The notes under the pieces were generated by a model, which saw only the letters and a list, made by a program, of their open reading frames with translations, was not told the DNA's origin and searched no databases. A program made the translations under genes and the position numbers. A stretch of DNA of 64,000 nucleotides from Sulfurimonas sp. (GTDB lineage Bacteria > Campylobacterota > Campylobacteria > Campylobacterales > Sulfurimonadaceae): positions 1 through 64,000 of the forward strand of contig NZ_JALOAN010000005.1 in NCBI RefSeq assembly GCF_023228785.1, read 5' to 3'. Shown piece by piece: positions 60,711-64,000 of this stretch. Within the stretch, counting starts at the first letter, position 1, and every line of letters starts with the position of its first letter.

Positions 60711-62923
60711 CCTTTTGTTGTATGCACAAAAACTCCGTTAAACTCTTTTGGTGGGTTATCTACATAGTGCTTACATCTCTCTATGTAGATCTCACAGATC
60801 TTTAGATTGCTCTTAAATTCAAGTAGGTTTAACTCCTCAAATATCACAAGTGCCTCTTTAAAATTTTCTGCCTTATATAGATCTATAGCTCTATGATAAG
60901 TCTCAAGTTCAGCTAATAGATCTTCTTTACTAGAGTAAAAGAGTGGCTCACTTACTTCATCGGCAAAGTCATGAACTTGCCAGATCTCAACTGGCTCACT
61001 CTTTCCTTTTACAGTCACTAGATCTAAAAATCTAAATATATAGTTGCCCTTTAGCTGGCTCTTTGTAAAGTTTGAGATATTTAGTCTTGAGTTATAAAAT
61101 TTACATAGAGATTCTAGTCTTGCACCTACATTTATTGTGTCGCCTATAACTGTATAGTCTGAGCGTTTCTTTGAACCCATCTCGCCAACTATGGCTAAAC
61201 CTGTATTTAAACCGATCCCAATATCAACTATTGGTATATTGGCTTCATCTGCCATATTTGAGACATTTATAAAGTCTGGATCTGCTCTTAGATCTTCATT
61301 TAATCTCTTTAGATGATGAAGTTGTCTAAGACTCGCTCTCATAGCTCTATCAGCATGATTATCTAGATCTAGTGGTGCATTCCAGTAAGCCATAATAGCA
61401 TCGCCTATATACTTATCTATTGTCCCCTTTTCATCTATGATGATCTCAGTCATTGGTTCCATTATCTCATTCATAAACCTGATGAGTTTTTTTGCATCTC
61501 CCATCGCTTCAGAGATATTTGTAAAACCTCTTATATCTGAGAAGAAGACTGTTATCTCTTTTTCTTGTCCCTCTAAGGCATCAGAGTCTGAGTGTTGTAA
61601 AATATCTTCCATAACACTAGCACTGACCTTTGATGCAAACTTTGTTTTTATCATCTCTTTTAGGCGAGATTCAAAAAAGTAGTTTACCCCTAAAACTCCG
61701 ATCAAAGACAAAAAGATACTAAAGAGAGGAAAGAGTGCATTTAATATATAAAGCTTATCAAATAGTAGATAGTAGTTTAGATATATCAAAACAAACGATG
61801 AACCAATAATTGCTAAAGTAAACAACAAGAGAGAGAGTCTAGAGTAGATAAATATCACAATAAAAGCAACAACTATGATAGCAGATAGATCTGCTACTTC
61901 TGCCCAAACTGGTCTTCTTAACATATCACCACGGAGTAGATTATCTATCATATTTGCATGGATCTCAACCCCAGCTATAACGCTATCTAGTGGAGTTGAG
62001 CGCAGATCCATAAGCCCATAAGCAGATGTCCCAATAAGAACAAACTTACCCTCAACTCTCTTTGGATCAAAGCTATTATGGAAGATATCAACTGCTGAGA
62101 TATAGCGGTAACTTCGAGCGGGACCTCTAAAGTTTAGGTGCATCCTTGCAAATCTATCAGTTGGGATAATTGTTTTGCCAACTTCCACACTCTCTACTCC
62201 AACTTCTGAGTAAGTAGTTGTGACTCTATTGCTTTGGTTGGCTATGCGGTACATCTCAAAAGCTAGAGATGGATATAGCCTCTGTTGATATCTTATCATC
62301 AAAGGAACGCTTCGGATAATTCCAGCTTCATCGGGAACATTGTTTAGGTATCCACTTGAGTAACTTGCATCTTGAATAATTTTAAGATTTGGCAAAACCC
62401 CACTAGCTTCTAGGATAAATGCTCTATCTTGTTTTGATCTCTCTACAAAAATAGCGGGAATTTGTGGAGCTTCATTTGAGTTGTTTGCATCAAAATCAAA
62501 AACATAACCAGCTATAGTTGGAGTCGCCGCTATAGTTTGTGAAAGCAAAAGATCATAGTCTGGAACTTCTACTTCAGTAAAACCCCATTTTTGTGCAAGT
62601 AGCTTAGGACTTGTTTTATCAGCCTCACTAAATACAATATCCAGACCTATAATCCCTGCTCCACTTAAAGCCAAATTTTTAAGTATGAGAGCTACTTTAT
62701 CTCTCTCCCAAGGCCACTGACCAAGCTCTTTAATACTTCTCTCATCGATATCTATAATTACAATATCTTCACTAGCCGTAGTTGCACCACGAGCTTTAAA
62801 GTAGAAATCTCTTACTCTATCGTCAAGGGATTGAAAATGACTTGGTAAAAAAAGATAAGCACTAGATAATATCAGACTTAAAAGTATAAAGAGTGATATT
62901 AGTGCTTTATACTTTCCTCTCAT
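60707..62923 (-). CDS. CHASE2-domain adenylate/guanylate cyclase (class III)
   Basis: The 738 residues have a membrane anchor (about 8-28) and a periplasmic CHASE2 sensor (about 40-330; SEDIVIIDIDERSIKELGQWPW, GLDIVFSEADK, LIGTSAYGLMD). Three membrane helices follow (about 345-420), then a class III cyclase domain (about 450-640). Catalytic residues are intact: metal Asp pair in FFSDIRGFT and GDAIMAYW, Lys in TIDKYIGD, Asp in YTVIGD, and NVGARLE for transition-state binding. The Lys/Asp pair indicates ATP, so cAMP. A TPR-like tail ends the protein. It follows the FecR-domain gene by three bases, a common pairing. Confidence 0.9.
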   Translation of the reverse strand: MRGKYKALISLFILLSLILSSAYLFLPSHFQSLDDRVRDFYFKARGATTASEDIVIIDIDERSIKELGQWPWERDKVALILKNLALSGAGIIGLDIVFSEADKTSPKLLAQKWGFTEVEVPDYDLLLSQTIAATPTIAGYVFDFDANNSNEAPQIPAIFVERSKQDRAFILEASGVLPNLKIIQDASYSSGYLNNVPDEAGIIRSVPLMIRYQQRLYPSLAFEMYRIANQSNRVTTTYSEVGVESVEVGKTIIPTDRFARMHLNFRGPARSYRYISAVDIFHNSFDPKRVEGKFVLIGTSAYGLMDLRSTPLDSVIAGVEIHANMIDNLLRGDMLRRPVWAEVADLSAIIVVAFIVIFIYSRLSLLLFTLAIIGSSFVLIYLNYYLLFDKLYILNALFPLFSIFLSLIGVLGVNYFFESRLKEMIKTKFASKVSASVMEDILQHSDSDALEGQEKEITVFFSDIRGFTNISEAMGDAKKLIRFMNEIMEPMTEIIIDEKGTIDKYIGDAIMAYWNAPLDLDNHADRAMRASLRQLHHLKRLNEDLRADPDFINVSNMADEANIPIVDIGIGLNTGLAIVGEMGSKKRSDYTVIGDTINVGARLESLCKFYNSRLNISNFTKSQLKGNYIFRFLDLVTVKGKSEPVEIWQVHDFADEVSEPLFYSSKEDLLAELETYHRAIDLYKAENFKEALVIFEELNLLEFKSNLKICEIYIERCKHYVDNPPKEFNGVFVHTTKG

Positions 62924-62926
62924 TTT

Positions 62927-64000
62927 TTAATGTAATTCCTGCTCTGTAGTAACATTGTATATTCCTTTTTCTCCATTGGATCCATTTAAATGAAAAAAGT
63001 TTCCTTCGACTATATTTCCTGTTGCACCTTTAAATGTTCCACTAGCACTACCTACACCACTATCAATACTATTTTCATTTACGCTAAAACTACTTCCATT
63101 AAATTGTGTAGCTTCATCAAAAAAGACTACTCCACCATCTATGGATAGATTAACTGTATCAGCTCCAAAATCAACCATTAATTCAGCAACACCACTTGTT
63201 TGAAGGTTTGTTCCTAAACCAACTGTTTGAGTTACCGAGTAAGTTCCTGTATATAAAGCATCACTCATAGAGTATCCTGCTATTAAATCAGACAAGTTTG
63301 TAGCTATTGTTCCAGCAGTTTGTTCAGCATCAACCACACTATCTGTTATATCTTTTATAACGATATTGTCAAACTCTTCTCTTGTATTATCAAGCTGAGT
63401 CTCATTAGTAGCTATGGCATCTTGCAGGGCATCACCTTTTTTTGACTCACCCTTAGCAAAGTTTTGCTCTTTCATCTCTTTTAAATCTTGCGGAGTAAAC
63501 TCTTTTATCTCAACTCCTCCATCAGGAGATATTATGATATAAAATCCTTGATTTACTACGCTCTCAGCCCCATTAACATTTACACTAATAGCACCAAAAG
63601 TACAGAAAACTTGCACCGACTCATCATCGCCCACTAAGACACTAAAGTTAGTCCCTCTTATCCCTATAGTAGCTGTTTTTGCTTCAACACTAAACTTCTC
63701 TGGAGCTACTTTTCCTATCTTTCCTGTGATGGTTCTCATAGCCCCTTTTAACATTGCAAACTTTGCAACCGGCTCTTTTGTCTCTTCAAAGAAGTACTCT
63801 TTTATAGAGAATTTAGAATTTTTTCCAAGAGAAATTATCGTTTCATCCTCAAAGATTATCTGCACTTTTGCTCTACTATCGGTTGTAATAGTATCTTTTT
63901 CTTCAAGAGCCATGCCCAGAGTTACTTCTATCTTAGTGCCATCTCTTTGGATAAATGCATCACCGCTCAAACCTGTAACTCTAGCAACATCTTTAGCAAA
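62927..64000 (-). CDS. FecR-domain protein with TbpB-like beta domain (5' end outside window)
   Basis: The frame is open from the window edge, so the N-terminus, probably a signal peptide, is missing; a TTG at 63970 is internal. The visible 357 residues begin VARVTGLSGDAFIQRDGTKI. A FecR domain follows: LEEKDTITTDSRAKVQIIFED, ISLGKNSKF, KGAMRTITGKIG, KTATIGIRGTNFSV. After a linker, the last 110 residues (GTYSVTQTVG; MVDFGADTVNLSI; GTFKGATGNIVEGNFFHLNG) look like a TbpB/lipocalin-like beta barrel. It probably binds a ligand in the periplasm or outer leaflet and pairs with the CHASE2 cyclase downstream. Confidence 0.8.
   Translation of the reverse strand, partial: FAKDVARVTGLSGDAFIQRDGTKIEVTLGMALEEKDTITTDSRAKVQIIFEDETIISLGKNSKFSIKEYFFEETKEPVAKFAMLKGAMRTITGKIGKVAPEKFSVEAKTATIGIRGTNFSVLVGDDESVQVFCTFGAISVNVNGAESVVNQGFYIIISPDGGVEIKEFTPQDLKEMKEQNFAKGESKKGDALQDAIATNETQLDNTREEFDNIVIKDITDSVVDAEQTAGTIATNLSDLIAGYSMSDALYTGTYSVTQTVGLGTNLQTSGVAELMVDFGADTVNLSIDGGVVFFDEATQFNGSSFSVNENSIDSGVGSASGTFKGATGNIVEGNFFHLNGSNGEKGIYNVTTEQELH

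Overview
The window looks like chromosomal DNA of a free-living Campylobacterota (epsilonproteobacterial) species, most likely Sulfurimonas or a close relative. This is inferred from the gene set, not from a database search. Supporting signs are AT-rich genes, the lineage-specific replication factor HobA in the order lysC-hobA-holB-folP (the order I recall from Helicobacter), a three-domain desulforubrerythrin as in Campylobacter, an ANN-type tmRNA tag, a HAIR-like HspR site upstream of grpE-dnaK, and many GGDEF/EAL/HD-GYP proteins. No prophage, IS element, CRISPR array, tRNA or rRNA was seen.

Layout. 0-7 kb: the N-terminal part of a giant LapA/RTX-type adhesin (reverse strand, leaves the window), a LuxR-type regulator, a small membrane protein, and a two-component pair whose kinase has a periplasmic amino-acid-binding-type sensor. 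7-12.9 kb: tmRNA, an Hcp/Sel1 protein, desulforubrerythrin divergent from a PerR-like regulator, a palindromic repeat, prs, lepA and comF. 12.9-19.1 kb: an overlapping three-gene unit (TonB-receptor-like protein, periplasmic protein, membrane GGDEF-EAL protein) convergent with an AsmA-like protein. 19.2-22 kb: grpE-dnaK with a strong promoter, an HspR-like operator and a structured spacer. 22-29.5 kb (reverse): CBS-GGDEF, folP, holB, hobA, lysC, rppH and a REC-PAS-EAL protein. 29.6-44.5 kb: hemW, tatBC-queA, a CDF metal exporter, dprA, a deacetylase-like protein, rpsF-ssb-rpsR, an OmpA-like protein, ddh, cardiolipin synthase, a DNase I-like hydrolase, serB and metF. 44.5-50.7 kb: a haem-c/HD-GYP protein, serS, an approximately 840-bp repeat-rich spacer, and a GGDEF-EAL protein. 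50.7-64 kb: catalase, GNAT, a Crp/Fnr-type regulator with a perfect palindrome over its promoter, two Hsp20 genes with a 36-codon membrane ORF, an AAA+ ATPase paired with a BRCT-like/LRV repeat protein, nhaA, a DUF4139-like protein, a DEDDh exonuclease, a CHASE2 adenylate cyclase and a FecR-domain protein that leaves the window.

Themes. Five proteins carry c-di-GMP synthesis or breakdown domains and one makes cAMP, alongside a large biofilm-type adhesin, so the region is rich in second-messenger signalling. Oxidative-stress genes (desulforubrerythrin, perR, katA) and proteostasis genes (grpE, dnaK, two hsp20, tmRNA) form a second theme. The least explained items are: (1) dispersed palindromes of the form CGTC-AT-N6-CTTGA-N6'-AT, whose stems vary with compensating changes while head and loop stay fixed; (2) the TonB-receptor/periplasmic/GGDEF-EAL operon; (3) the AAA+ and BRCT-LRV pair; (4) the Crp-type regulator with a TAGTGTA palindrome and a related site at 58.6 kb; (5) the FecR protein fused to a TbpB-like beta domain.
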